A stretch of 26,450 bases of DNA from an uncultured Bacilli bacterium (GTDB taxonomy: Bacteria; Bacillota_I; Bacilli_A; RF39; UBA660), in NCBI GenBank assembly GCA_910576795.1, contig CAJTIX010000020.1, forward strand, positions 1 to 26,450, in the 5' to 3' direction. The notes beneath the pieces were generated by a model, which ran no database searches, was not told the origin of the DNA, and saw nothing but the letters and a program-made list of their open reading frames with translations. The position numbers and the translations under genes were made by a program. This document shows positions 6,948 to 14,615 of this stretch, piece after piece; the first letter of the stretch is position 1; every line of letters starts with the position of its first letter.

Positions 6948-7316
6948 ATGGTTCAACAAGAAAGCCGTTTAAAAGTTGCAGATAACTCAGGTGCACGTGA
7001 AGTTAGTGTCATTCGTGTACTTGGTGGAAGCAAAGTAAAAACCGGAAATATTGGAGATATCGTTGTTGCTACGGTAAAAAAAGCAACTCCTAACGGTACA
7101 GTAAAAAAGGGAAAAGTTGTAAAAGCTGTCATTGTTAGAAGCAAATTTGGTCTAAGAAGAGACGATGGGTCTTATATTAAGTTCGACGATAACGCTTGTG
7201 TGATTATTAAGGATGATAAGAGCCCAGTTGGAACTCGTGTGTTTGGACCAGTCGCACGTGAATTACGTGATTTAGATTTTATGAAAATTGTATCACTTGC
7301 AAAAGAAGTGTTATAA
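6948..7316 (+). CDS. rplN: Ribosomal protein L14
   Basis: 122 residues, exact L14 size. MVQQESRLKVADNSGAREV, the KKGKVVKAVIVRSKFGLRRDDGSYIKFDDNACVIIKDDKSPVGTRVFGPVARELR block and the FMKIVSLAKEVL end are diagnostic. L14 forms an intersubunit bridge and is the docking site of RsfS. GGGAGGAGG precedes the ATG. This gene marks the start of the spc part of the cluster, but no separate promoter is obvious in the 21-bp gap. Confidence 0.98.
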   Translation: MVQQESRLKVADNSGAREVSVIRVLGGSKVKTGNIGDIVVATVKKATPNGTVKKGKVVKAVIVRSKFGLRRDDGSYIKFDDNACVIIKDDKSPVGTRVFGPVARELRDLDFMKIVSLAKEVL

Positions 7317-7336
7317 GTTTCAGTAAGGAGGAAAAC

Positions 7337-7645
7337 ATGAACTTTAAAACGGGAGATAAAGTTGTTGTTATTTCTGGAAAAGATAAGGGAAAAGAAGGAA
7401 ACATTACAAAAATATTACGTGCTGAAAATAAAGTTGTTGTTGAAGGTGTCAATGTTGCCAAAAAACATGTCAAACCAAATGGACAAACATCTGGTAGTAT
7501 CGTAGAAGTAGAATTACCAATTCATGCTTCAAATGTAATGATTATTGACCCTAAAACCAAAAAGGGAACCAGAATAGGACATACTGTTGATAAAAGTGGA
7601 AAGAAAATTAGAGTATCGAAAAAATCGAATTCTAACATTGATTAA
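7337..7645 (+). CDS. rplX: Ribosomal protein L24
   Basis: 102 residues. An N-terminal KOW motif (KTGDKVVVISGKDKGKEGNITKIL) is followed by VVEGVNVAKKHVKPN and a C-terminal zinc-free tail, typical of bacterial L24, an assembly initiator near the tunnel exit. AAGGAGG lies before the ATG. Confidence 0.97.
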   Translation: MNFKTGDKVVVISGKDKGKEGNITKILRAENKVVVEGVNVAKKHVKPNGQTSGSIVEVELPIHASNVMIIDPKTKKGTRIGHTVDKSGKKIRVSKKSNSNID

Positions 7646-7662
7646 TTGGAAGGAGGGTATAT

Positions 7663-8202
7663 ATGAACCGCCTAAAAGAAAAATATAATACAGTCATCAT
7701 ACCTAGTTTGAGAGAAAAGTATAGTTACAAAAGTGTAATGGAAGTGCCTAAATTAGATAAAATCGTAGTTAATATGGGTGTTGGAGAAGCTACTTCAAAT
7801 AGTAAAATGTTAGAAGCTGCTATGAAAGACCTAGAAATGATTACAGGCCAAAAATCAGTTGCTACAAAGGCAAAAAAAGCAATTGCTGGATTTAAAGTAA
7901 GAGAAGGGCAAGCAATTGGATGTAAAGTTACATTAAGAGGAGAAAAAATGTATAACTTCTTAGATAAACTCATTAGTATTACATTACCTCGTGTCAGAGA
8001 CTTTAGAGGGCTATCTAATAAAGCATTCGATGGTAGAGGAAATTATACAATTGGATTAAATGAACAATTGATTTTCTCAGAAATCGTATATGATGATGTT
8101 GTGAAAGTACGTGGAATGGATATCGTTTTTGTAACAACAGCAAAAACAAATGAAGAAGCGTATGATCTTTTAAAAGGTTTCGGTATGCCATTTAAAAAGT
8201 AA
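7663..8202 (+). CDS. rplE: Ribosomal protein L5
   Basis: 179 residues. MEVPKLDKIVVNMGVGEA, ITGQKSVATKAKKAIAGFKVREG and LPRVRDFRGLSNKAFDGRGNY are hallmark L5 blocks. L5 belongs to the central protuberance, binds 5S rRNA and contacts P-site tRNA. A strong AAGGAGGG precedes the ATG. Confidence 0.98.
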   Translation: MNRLKEKYNTVIIPSLREKYSYKSVMEVPKLDKIVVNMGVGEATSNSKMLEAAMKDLEMITGQKSVATKAKKAIAGFKVREGQAIGCKVTLRGEKMYNFLDKLISITLPRVRDFRGLSNKAFDGRGNYTIGLNEQLIFSEIVYDDVVKVRGMDIVFVTTAKTNEEAYDLLKGFGMPFKK

Positions 8203-8220
8203 CTATTATAGGAGGATATT

Positions 8221-8406
8221 ATGGCTAAGAAAAGTATGATTGTAAAACAATCAAGAAAACCAAAATTCAAAGTACGCGAGTATACACGTTGCGAAAGATG
8301 TGGAAGACCTCATGCAGTACTTAAAAAATATGGAATTTGCCGTATTTGTTTTAGAGAATTGGCTTACAAAGGACAGATTCCAGGAGTGAAAAAGTCTAGT
8401 TGGTAA
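8221..8406 (+). CDS. rpsN: Ribosomal protein S14, zinc-binding short form
   Basis: 61 residues, the short S14 type. Two CxxC pairs, CERC and CRIC, lie about 15 residues apart and would bind one zinc ion; the end GQIPGVKKSSW is characteristic. S14 sits in the 30S head. Firmicutes often carry a second, zinc-independent S14 elsewhere in the genome, which cannot be judged here. TAGGAGG precedes the ATG. Confidence 0.97.
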   Translation: MAKKSMIVKQSRKPKFKVREYTRCERCGRPHAVLKKYGICRICFRELAYKGQIPGVKKSSW

Positions 8407-8426
8407 GACGGAAGGGAGGACATAGT

Positions 8427-8828
8427 ATGGGAATTGTAAACGACCCAATCGCAGATATGCTTACAAGAATTCGTAATGCAAATCAGATGCGTTATCTAGA
8501 GGTTGAAGTACCCGCTTCAAAAATCAAAGTTGAAATTGCTAGAATATTAAAAGAAGAAGGATTTATCTCTGATTATAAAATTAAGAAAAATCCAGTTCAA
8601 AATATTATCGTTTTAAATTTAAAATATGGCGAAAAGAAAGAACGCGTAATTACCGGATTGAAAAGAATTTCAAAACCTGGTTTACGTGTATATGCGAAAG
8701 CTGAAGAAGTACCTAGAGTATTAAATGGTTTAGGAATTGCTGTTTTGTCTACTTCAAAAGGAATTATGACAGATAAGGAAGCTAGAAAACAAACACTAGG
8801 TGGAGAAGTTTTGGCTTACATTTGGTAG
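8427..8828 (+). CDS. rpsH: Ribosomal protein S8
   Basis: 133 residues from the ATG at 8427 (MGIVNDPIADMLTRIRNANQ), which is the family N terminus and has GAAGGGAGG upstream. An in-frame extension to 8400 would overlap rpsN and is not supported. The C-terminal block ISKPGLRVYAKAEEVPRVLNGLGIAVLSTSKGIMTDKEAR is diagnostic. S8 binds 16S rRNA helix 21 and is the autoregulator of the spc operon in E. coli; no S8 target mimic was clearly recognised here. Confidence 0.97.
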   Translation: MGIVNDPIADMLTRIRNANQMRYLEVEVPASKIKVEIARILKEEGFISDYKIKKNPVQNIIVLNLKYGEKKERVITGLKRISKPGLRVYAKAEEVPRVLNGLGIAVLSTSKGIMTDKEARKQTLGGEVLAYIW

Positions 8829-8847
8829 AAAGGTTAGGAGGATTCGA

Positions 8848-9378
8848 ATGAGTCGTATTGGAAATAGAATATTAACAATACCTGAAAATGTAACAGTATC
8901 CGTAGATGGAAATCATGTTTCTGTAAAAGGTCCTAAAGGTGAACTTTCTACTGAAATCAATGAAAATATTACGGTACAAGTAAATGGGAATGAACTTACT
9001 GTTTCAAGAAGTGACGATATGTACAAAAACTTTCATGGAACTGCTAATGCCAATATCAAAAATATGATTATTGGAGTAACAGAAGGTTACCAAAAAGAAT
9101 TAGAAGCAGTCGGAGTTGGATATCGTTTTGCGGTTAGTGGAAATAAAATCACTGTAACAGCAGGTTATTCACATCCTGTAATTGTAGAAGTACCTAGTGG
9201 ATTAACAGTAGAATCTGCTAGTAATACAGAACTAACAATTAAAGGAATTGATAAATGTCTTGTTGGAGAATTTGCTGCAAATATAAGAAAAATAAGACAA
9301 CCTGAACCTTACAAAGGAAAAGGTATCAAATATAAAAATGAAATCATCCGTCGTAAAGAAGGAAAGAAAGCAGCATAA
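8848..9378 (+). CDS. rplF: Ribosomal protein L6
   Basis: 176 residues from the ATG at 8848 (MSRIGNRILTIPENVTV), the usual L6 start, preceded by TTAGGAGG. The longer frame from 8800 would overlap rpsH. Two tandem L6 folds are visible, the second containing VGVGYRFAVSGNKITVTAGYSHPV and the QPEPYKGKGIKYKNEIIRRKEGK C terminus near the factor-binding site and sarcin-ricin loop. Confidence 0.97.
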   Translation: MSRIGNRILTIPENVTVSVDGNHVSVKGPKGELSTEINENITVQVNGNELTVSRSDDMYKNFHGTANANIKNMIIGVTEGYQKELEAVGVGYRFAVSGNKITVTAGYSHPVIVEVPSGLTVESASNTELTIKGIDKCLVGEFAANIRKIRQPEPYKGKGIKYKNEIIRRKEGKKAA

Positions 9379-9405
9379 CGTAATTTAGTAAAGGAGAGTC
9401 ATACT

Positions 9406-9768
9406 ATGATTAAGAAAGTATCTCGAAATGATGTACGTAAATCGAGACATGCTCGTGTAAGAGAAAAAATCAGTGGAACTGCTAGTGTACCAAGATTAAA
9501 TGTGTTTCGATCAAATGGAAATATTTTTGCACAAATCATTGATGATGAAAAAGGAACTACATTAGTAAGTGCTTCATCAATTGATAAAGAATTAAAACTT
9601 GAAAACGGTGGAAATATGGAAGCTGCTACTAAAGTTGGAGAATTACTTGCAAAAAGAGCAAAAGATGCAAAAGTAAAAGAAGTTGTCTTTGATAGAGGCG
9701 GATACCTATATCATGGACGTGTAAAAGCACTTGCAGATGCTGCACGTGAAAATGGATTAGAATTCTAA
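9406..9768 (+). CDS. rplR: Ribosomal protein L18
   Basis: 120 residues. The basic N terminus with RHARVREKISGTASVPRLNVFRSNGNIFAQIIDD and the end VVFDRGGYLYHGRVKALADAARENGLEF are diagnostic of L18, a 5S rRNA binder of the central protuberance. AAGGAGAG precedes the ATG. Confidence 0.97.
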   Translation: MIKKVSRNDVRKSRHARVREKISGTASVPRLNVFRSNGNIFAQIIDDEKGTTLVSASSIDKELKLENGGNMEAATKVGELLAKRAKDAKVKEVVFDRGGYLYHGRVKALADAARENGLEF

Positions 9769-9782
9769 AAGGAGGGTAATAA

Positions 9783-10286
9783 ATGGAAACTAGAAAAAGA
9801 GAACCACGCCCAAAACTATATGAAGAACAAGTCATCAATATAGGTCGTGTTACAAAAGTAACCAAAGGTGGTCGTCATTTCCGTTTCTCTGCTACGGTTG
9901 TTGTAGGAGATAGAAAAGGTAAAGTTGGTCTAGGTACTGGTAAAGCAAATGAAGTACCAGATGCAATCAAAAAAGCTGTTCAAGCTGCTACAAAGAACGT
10001 AGTCAGAATATCATTGGTTGATGAAAGAACCATTCCACATGATGCGATTGGTGTAAGAGGTGCATCTCGTGTTATGTTAAAACCTGCTGCAGAAGGTACA
10101 GGAGTAAAAGCTGGTGGACCAGTTCGTGCCGTACTTGAATTAGCAGGAGTTAAAGATATCTTATCAAAATCACTTGGATCTAACACAAAAATTAATATGG
10201 CATATGCAACATTAGAAGCTTTAAAATCACAAAGAACAAGAGAACAAGTTGCTGCTTTACGTGGTAAGAAAGTGGAGGAAATCTAA
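9783..10286 (+). CDS. rpsE: Ribosomal protein S5
   Basis: 167 residues. The dsRNA-binding-like N-terminal domain (VINIGRVTKVTKGGRHFRFSATVVVGD, then GKVGLGTGKANEVPDAIKKA) and the C-terminal domain (PAAEGTGVKAGGPVRAVLELAGV) are standard for S5, which helps mRNA unwinding and decoding accuracy. Its TAA overlaps the rplO ATG by one base, leaving no room for the rpmD (L30) gene that normally lies here. Confidence 0.98.
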   Translation: METRKREPRPKLYEEQVINIGRVTKVTKGGRHFRFSATVVVGDRKGKVGLGTGKANEVPDAIKKAVQAATKNVVRISLVDERTIPHDAIGVRGASRVMLKPAAEGTGVKAGGPVRAVLELAGVKDILSKSLGSNTKINMAYATLEALKSQRTREQVAALRGKKVEEI

Positions 10287-10729
10287 TGAAGTTACATACA
10301 ATGAAACCACAAGAGGGTGCTAGAACAACTCGTAAAAGAGTCGGAAATGGTACTGGTAGTGGTTTAGGAAAAACTTGTGGAAAAGGTCATAAAGGACAAA
10401 ACGCACGTAGTGGTGGAGGCGTAAGACCTGGATTTGAAGGTGGACAATTACCTTTATACAGAAGATTACCAAAAAGAGGATTCACCAATGCGAACTTTAA
10501 GACAGAATATGCTGTAATTAATTTAAGTGATTTGAATAATTTTGAAGATGGTGCAGTTGTAACACCAGAACTATTAAAAGAAATGGGTATCTTAAAAAAT
10601 CAATTAGATGGTGTAAAAGTATTAGGAAATGGAATATTAGAAAAGAAAATCAATGTAAGAGCACATAAATTTTCTAAAGTAGCGAAAGAACAAATAGAAA
10701 AATTAGGTGGAAAAGCAGAGGTGATTTAA
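10286..10729 (+). CDS. rplO: Ribosomal protein L15
   Basis: 147 residues. The glycine/arginine-rich N-terminal arm (RKRVGNGTGSGLGKTCGKGHKGQNARSGGGVRPGFEGGQ) and the C-terminal globular part ending KVAKEQIEKLGGKAEVI identify L15, a late-assembly 50S protein. It starts inside the rpsE stop codon, with GTGGAGG inside rpsE. secY follows after a single base. Confidence 0.98.
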   Translation: MKLHTMKPQEGARTTRKRVGNGTGSGLGKTCGKGHKGQNARSGGGVRPGFEGGQLPLYRRLPKRGFTNANFKTEYAVINLSDLNNFEDGAVVTPELLKEMGILKNQLDGVKVLGNGILEKKINVRAHKFSKVAKEQIEKLGGKAEVI

Positions 10730-10730
10730 C

Positions 10731-12011
10731 ATGTTTGCAAAGTTTAAGCAAATATTGAATCCCAAGAATAAGGATTTGCAAAAGAAAATAGTATTTACTT
10801 TTGTATGCTTATTCATATTTAAATTAGGAACAACAATTATTGTTCCTGGTATCGATCAAGAAAGTTTAGGAACAGACAATTTAGGATTTTTAGAGTTGAT
10901 TAATGCCATGGGTGGTGGTGCTTTAGAGCAATTTTCAATTTTTGCTTTAGGTGTTATGCCATACATTACAGCATCAATCATTGTCCAATTGTTACAAATG
11001 GATATTATTCCCTATTTTGCTGAACTTTCCAAACAGGGACAAACTGGTAGAGTCAAACTCAATCAAATTACAAGATATCTAGGAATTGCTTTAGCATTTA
11101 TCCAAGGATATATGTTCTCATTTGCGTTTGTATCTGGTGGAAGTCCAATGGAATACATGACATTTGCTTTAATCCTAACTGCTGGAACTTCACTTCTATT
11201 ATGGATTGGAGATCAAATTACAGCAAAAGGAATTGGAAATGGAATTTCCTTAATCATTATGGCAGGTATTATTGCGACTATGCCAAATATGTTTATGGAA
11301 GCTTGGAATAATTTTGTAACTGGTGGAACCGCACAATTGATTACACTTGGTGTTGTGAAATTTGCTTTATTTGTATTACTTTATTTAGCAATCATCCTTG
11401 GTGTTGTCTATGTAGAGTGTGCAGAGAGAAGAATTCCAATTCAATATGCAAATCGCTCTACTACAAGTGTGATGAATGCACAACAAAATTATATTCCATT
11501 TAAGTTAAATTCGGCTGGAGTAATGCCTGTGATCTTAGCATCTGCATTTATATCCATTCCAGGAATACTTGCAAGCTTTATTAAAAACGATGGTTTCAAA
11601 TTATTTGTAAGTAAATATTTGACCATGACAACAGGAACTGGGTTTGTCATTTATATTGTATGTATATTTGCATTTGCTTACTTTTATACATTCTTACAAT
11701 TAAAACCAAAAGAACTTGCTGAAAACTTAAATCAAAATGGTGGTTTTATTCCAGGAATTCGTCCTGGTGATGAAACAGTCAAATATATCAGTAAAACATT
11801 AAAAAGAATTACAACTGTTGGAGCTTTATCTTTAGCAGTCATTGCAGGTCTTCCAATTGTATTTGGAGCAATATCAAGTTTACCAACAAGTGTAAGAATT
11901 GGTGGAACTGGATTACTCATTGTAGTTGGAGTTGCATTAGAAACTTATAAACAATTAGATAGTGAACTTGTAACACGTACAGGATATACCAGAAGAAGGC
12001 GCAATCGATGA
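10731..12011 (+). CDS. secY: Preprotein translocase channel subunit SecY
   Basis: 426 residues, normal length, with about ten hydrophobic membrane segments. The first spans about residues 19-40 (IVFTFVCLFIFKLGTTIIVPGI), and the plug region with GGGALEQFSIFALGVMPYITASI follows. The cytoplasmic loops include GDQITAKGIGNGISL and ECAERRIPIQYANR, and the tail ends in TRRRRNR. With SecE and SecG (encoded elsewhere) it forms the Sec channel driven by SecA. The ribosome binding site GAGGTGAT is inside the end of rplO, and the stop overlaps the adk start (ATGA). Confidence 0.98.
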   Translation: MFAKFKQILNPKNKDLQKKIVFTFVCLFIFKLGTTIIVPGIDQESLGTDNLGFLELINAMGGGALEQFSIFALGVMPYITASIIVQLLQMDIIPYFAELSKQGQTGRVKLNQITRYLGIALAFIQGYMFSFAFVSGGSPMEYMTFALILTAGTSLLLWIGDQITAKGIGNGISLIIMAGIIATMPNMFMEAWNNFVTGGTAQLITLGVVKFALFVLLYLAIILGVVYVECAERRIPIQYANRSTTSVMNAQQNYIPFKLNSAGVMPVILASAFISIPGILASFIKNDGFKLFVSKYLTMTTGTGFVIYIVCIFAFAYFYTFLQLKPKELAENLNQNGGFIPGIRPGDETVKYISKTLKRITTVGALSLAVIAGLPIVFGAISSLPTSVRIGGTGLLIVVGVALETYKQLDSELVTRTGYTRRRRNR

Positions 12012-12664
12012 AGAGTATTATCTTACTCGCACCACCAGCTGCTGGAAAGGGAACACAAGCGGATTTACTTTGTAAGAAGTATGGATTCGTTCATATTTCA
12101 ACAGGAGATTTGCTTCGTGAGGCCATGCATCAAAATGATGAATTAGGTAATTCACTCAAAGAACAAATGCAGTCTGGAAAATTAATCGGTGATGCAATTG
12201 TGTTTGAACTATTGGAAAATAAGTTGAAAACAATCGAAAATGCACCAGGATCTATCCTTGATGGGTTTCCTCGAAATGTGAATCAAGCAGAGGAATATAA
12301 CCGATTACTTCGTTCCAAAAATGAAACATTAAAAGCAGTTATCTATCTTTCTATTGATTATGATACTGCATTAAAACGAATTGTTGGACGAATTTCTTGT
12401 CCAAAGTGTGGTCATGTTTACAATGATTTGATTGAGTCAAATCAACCAACTGTAAAGGGCATCTGTAATGATTGTCAATCATCACTCGAAAAACGGGCAG
12501 ATGATAATGAGGAAATATTCAAAGTAAGATTTGAAACCTATTTAGAACAAACGGAACCTTTAATAGAATATTATAAGGAAAAAGGTGTTCTATACGAAGT
12601 GGATAGTGCTTTGCCTACTAATGAAGTTTTCCAAATGATAGAAAGCATTGTGGATCATATATGA
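12008..12664 (+). CDS. adk: Adenylate kinase, zinc-LID type
   Basis: 218 residues; converts AMP + ATP to 2 ADP. It has the P-loop A8-PPAAGKG-T16, the AMP-binding STGDLLREAM (31-40) and DGFPRN (85-90), and a LID with C131/C134 and C153/C156 that would bind zinc, as in many Gram-positive enzymes. The first glycine of the usual GPPGAGKGT P-loop is Ala, and so is its fourth residue. K14 and the following GT are retained, so the enzyme is probably active. It overlaps secY by four bases, and its TGA overlaps the map ATG (ATGA), a tightly coupled secY-adk-map unit. Confidence 0.97.
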   Translation: MKSIILLAPPAAGKGTQADLLCKKYGFVHISTGDLLREAMHQNDELGNSLKEQMQSGKLIGDAIVFELLENKLKTIENAPGSILDGFPRNVNQAEEYNRLLRSKNETLKAVIYLSIDYDTALKRIVGRISCPKCGHVYNDLIESNQPTVKGICNDCQSSLEKRADDNEEIFKVRFETYLEQTEPLIEYYKEKGVLYEVDSALPTNEVFQMIESIVDHI

Positions 12665-13407
12665 TTACGATTAAATCAGACCATGAAATTGAATTGATGC
12701 GCAAAGCAGGAGAAATTGTAGGAAATACACATAAGTATTTAAAGCAATATATTAGACCTGGAATTACCACAAAAGAGCTAAATGATTTGGCTGAAGAATT
12801 CATTTTGAAATCAGGAGCAACACCATCATTCAAAAATTTGTATGGATTTCCAGGAGCAATCTGTATTTCCATCAATGAAGAAGTCGTACATGGAATTCCA
12901 TCATCACGTAAACTCAAAAATGGCGATATTGTGAAATTGGATATTGGTGCTTGTTATCAAGGGTATCATGGCGATTCTGCTTGGTCTTATCCGGTTGGAA
13001 AAGTCAGTAGTGAGGTTTCTAGATTACTAGAACAAACAGAAGAAGCTTTATATCATGGATTAAATGCAGTCCATGCCGGAGCACATCTTGGTGATATTGG
13101 TTATGCAATAGAAGAGTATGCGAACAAACATCATTTGGGTGTTGTGAAAGAACTTGTTGGACATGGAATTGGAACTCAAGTTCATGAAGAACCAGATGTA
13201 CCAAATTATGGGGAAGCTGGTACTGGTATCGTCCTAAAAGAAGGGATGACCATTGCGATTGAACCAATGCTAAATTTGGGAACTGCAACCGTTTATATGT
13301 TGGATGATGATTGGACGATTGTAACAGGTGATGACAAAGCATCTGCCCATTTTGAACACACCATTTTGGTGACCAAGGATGGATATGAAATATTAACGAA
13401 GAGGTGA
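12661..13407 (+). CDS. map: Methionine aminopeptidase, type I
   Basis: 248 residues; removes the initiator Met from nascent proteins. All five metal ligands of the pita-bread fold can be placed: D94, D105, H168, E201 and E232, plus the substrate His near residue 78 (VVHGIP). No N-terminal zinc finger is present, so it is the short type I form. It overlaps adk by four bases. Its end contains the GAGGTGAT ribosome binding site of infA. The KOW-protein gene often found between map and infA in Bacillus is absent. Confidence 0.97.
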   Translation: MITIKSDHEIELMRKAGEIVGNTHKYLKQYIRPGITTKELNDLAEEFILKSGATPSFKNLYGFPGAICISINEEVVHGIPSSRKLKNGDIVKLDIGACYQGYHGDSAWSYPVGKVSSEVSRLLEQTEEALYHGLNAVHAGAHLGDIGYAIEEYANKHHLGVVKELVGHGIGTQVHEEPDVPNYGEAGTGIVLKEGMTIAIEPMLNLGTATVYMLDDDWTIVTGDDKASAHFEHTILVTKDGYEILTKR

Positions 13408-13411
13408 TAAT

Positions 13412-13675
13412 ATGCCAAAAAAACCAGTTAATAAAAAGAACAACAATCAAATGCAAGAAAAGGTAAAAAAAGCAGCGATTGAAGTAGAAGGAAAAGTATT
13501 AGAAGTTTTACCTGGTGGACAATTCAGAGTAGAACTTGAAAATAAGCACACTGTAGTGGCTCACGTTTCTGGTAAAATCCGAATGAACTATATTCGCATT
13601 TTACCGGGTGATACAGTGGTGTTAGAATTATCAGAATATGATTTAACACGTGGGCGCATAACCTATAGGAAATAG
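13412..13675 (+). CDS. infA: Translation initiation factor IF-1 with N-terminal extension
   Basis: 87 residues, compared with about 72 for typical IF-1. The core from about residue 22 (IEVEGKVLEVLPGGQFRVEL, then HVSGKIRMNYIRILPGD and YDLTRGRITYR) is a normal OB fold that binds the 30S A site. The first 20 residues are an added Lys/Asn/Gln-rich segment where other IF-1 proteins have only about five residues. The start at 13412 is chosen because GAGGTGAT lies directly upstream; the internal ATG at 13451, which would give a normal-length protein, has no ribosome binding site. Confidence 0.95.
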   Translation: MPKKPVNKKNNNQMQEKVKKAAIEVEGKVLEVLPGGQFRVELENKHTVVAHVSGKIRMNYIRILPGDTVVLELSEYDLTRGRITYRK

Positions 13676-13686
13676 GAGGGAATTAA

Positions 13687-13800
13687 ATGAAAGTAAAACC
13701 ATCAATTAAAAAAATTTGTCCAAAATGTAAAATCGTTACGCGTAAGGGTAAGAAAATCGTAATTTGTGAAAACCCTAAGCATAAACAAAGACAAGGTTAA
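13687..13800 (+). CDS. rpmJ: Ribosomal protein L36
   Basis: 37 residues beginning MKVKPSIKKICPKCKIVTRK and ending KHKQRQG. This is the short zinc-ribbon L36, with ligands Cys11, Cys14, Cys27 and His32. TAGGAGGG overlaps the infA stop and precedes the ATG by six bases. It is in its usual place between infA and rpsM. Confidence 0.97.
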   Translation: MKVKPSIKKICPKCKIVTRKGKKIVICENPKHKQRQG

Positions 13801-13815
13801 TATAGGAGGTGTTTT

Positions 13816-14181
13816 ATGGCACGTATTAAAGGTGTAGATATACCAAATAATAAAAGAGCTGAAATCGCATTAACTTACATTTATGGAATTGGAAGAAGTT
13901 TATCTAACAAAATCTTAAATGACGCTAATGTAGATATCAACAAAAAAGCAGGAAGTTTAAGTAATGAAGAGTTAGATCGCATTCGTGAACAAATTGAAAA
14001 ATATACCATCGAAGGTGATTTAAGACGTGAAGTGAATATGAACATCAAAACAAAGATGGAAATCAATTCATATCAAGGAACTCGTCATAAAAGAGGTTTA
14101 CCTGTTAGAGGACAAAGAACAAATAGAAATGCTAGAACTCGTAAGGGTAAAGGTAAAACAGTTGCTAATAAGAAAAAATAA
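13816..14181 (+). CDS. rpsM: Ribosomal protein S13
   Basis: 121 residues. The MARIKGVDIPNNKRAEIALTYIYGIG start, and the LPVRGQRTNRNARTRKGKGKTVANKKK basic tail that contacts P-site tRNA, are diagnostic. S13 lies in the 30S head and bridges to the 50S. TAGGAGGTG precedes the ATG. This gene begins the alpha part of the cluster. rpsD is not present here, as is usual in Firmicutes. Confidence 0.98.
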   Translation: MARIKGVDIPNNKRAEIALTYIYGIGRSLSNKILNDANVDINKKAGSLSNEELDRIREQIEKYTIEGDLRREVNMNIKTKMEINSYQGTRHKRGLPVRGQRTNRNARTRKGKGKTVANKKK

Positions 14182-14210
14182 TTGTAACTTAAAAAAGGAG
14201 GTTATATAAT

Positions 14211-14594
14211 ATGGCTTATAAACCAAGAAAACGTAAAGTAAAGAAGAATGTACCAGAAGGTCAAGCATATATTCATTCTACTTTCAATAACACAATTGTA
14301 ACACTTTGTGATAAGGAAGGAAATGCAATTAGCTGGGCTTCTGCTGGAACATTAGGATTCAAGGGAAGTAAAAAATCAACTCCATTCGCAGCTGGTATGT
14401 CTGCTGAAGCAGCGGGAAAAGCCGCATTTGATATGGGAATGCGTAAGGTTGAAGTTTTTGTAAAAGGACTCGGTTCAGGACGTGAAACTGCAATTCGTTC
14501 ATTACAAACTGCTGGTTTAGAAATTACTTCAATTACAGATGTAACACCTGTACCACATAATGGATGTCGTCCACCAAAACGTCCACGTGGATAA
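14211..14594 (+). CDS. rpsK: Ribosomal protein S11
   Basis: 127 residues. AYIHSTFNNTIVTLCDKEGNAISWASAGTLGFKGSKKSTPFAAG, and the conserved end ITDVTPVPHNGCRPPKRPRG, identify S11 of the 30S platform. AAAGGAGG precedes the ATG. It lies in the normal order rpsM-rpsK-rpoA. Confidence 0.98.
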   Translation: MAYKPRKRKVKKNVPEGQAYIHSTFNNTIVTLCDKEGNAISWASAGTLGFKGSKKSTPFAAGMSAEAAGKAAFDMGMRKVEVFVKGLGSGRETAIRSLQTAGLEITSITDVTPVPHNGCRPPKRPRG

Positions 14595-14615
14595 AAGAAA
14601 AAGGAGTGTGAAAAA

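Noticed and set aside
13019..13456. 145-codon reverse-strand frame opposite map/infA
   Set aside because: It lies wholly opposite well-supported genes, has no matching family and reads as low-complexity His/Leu-rich sequence, as expected for an antisense frame.
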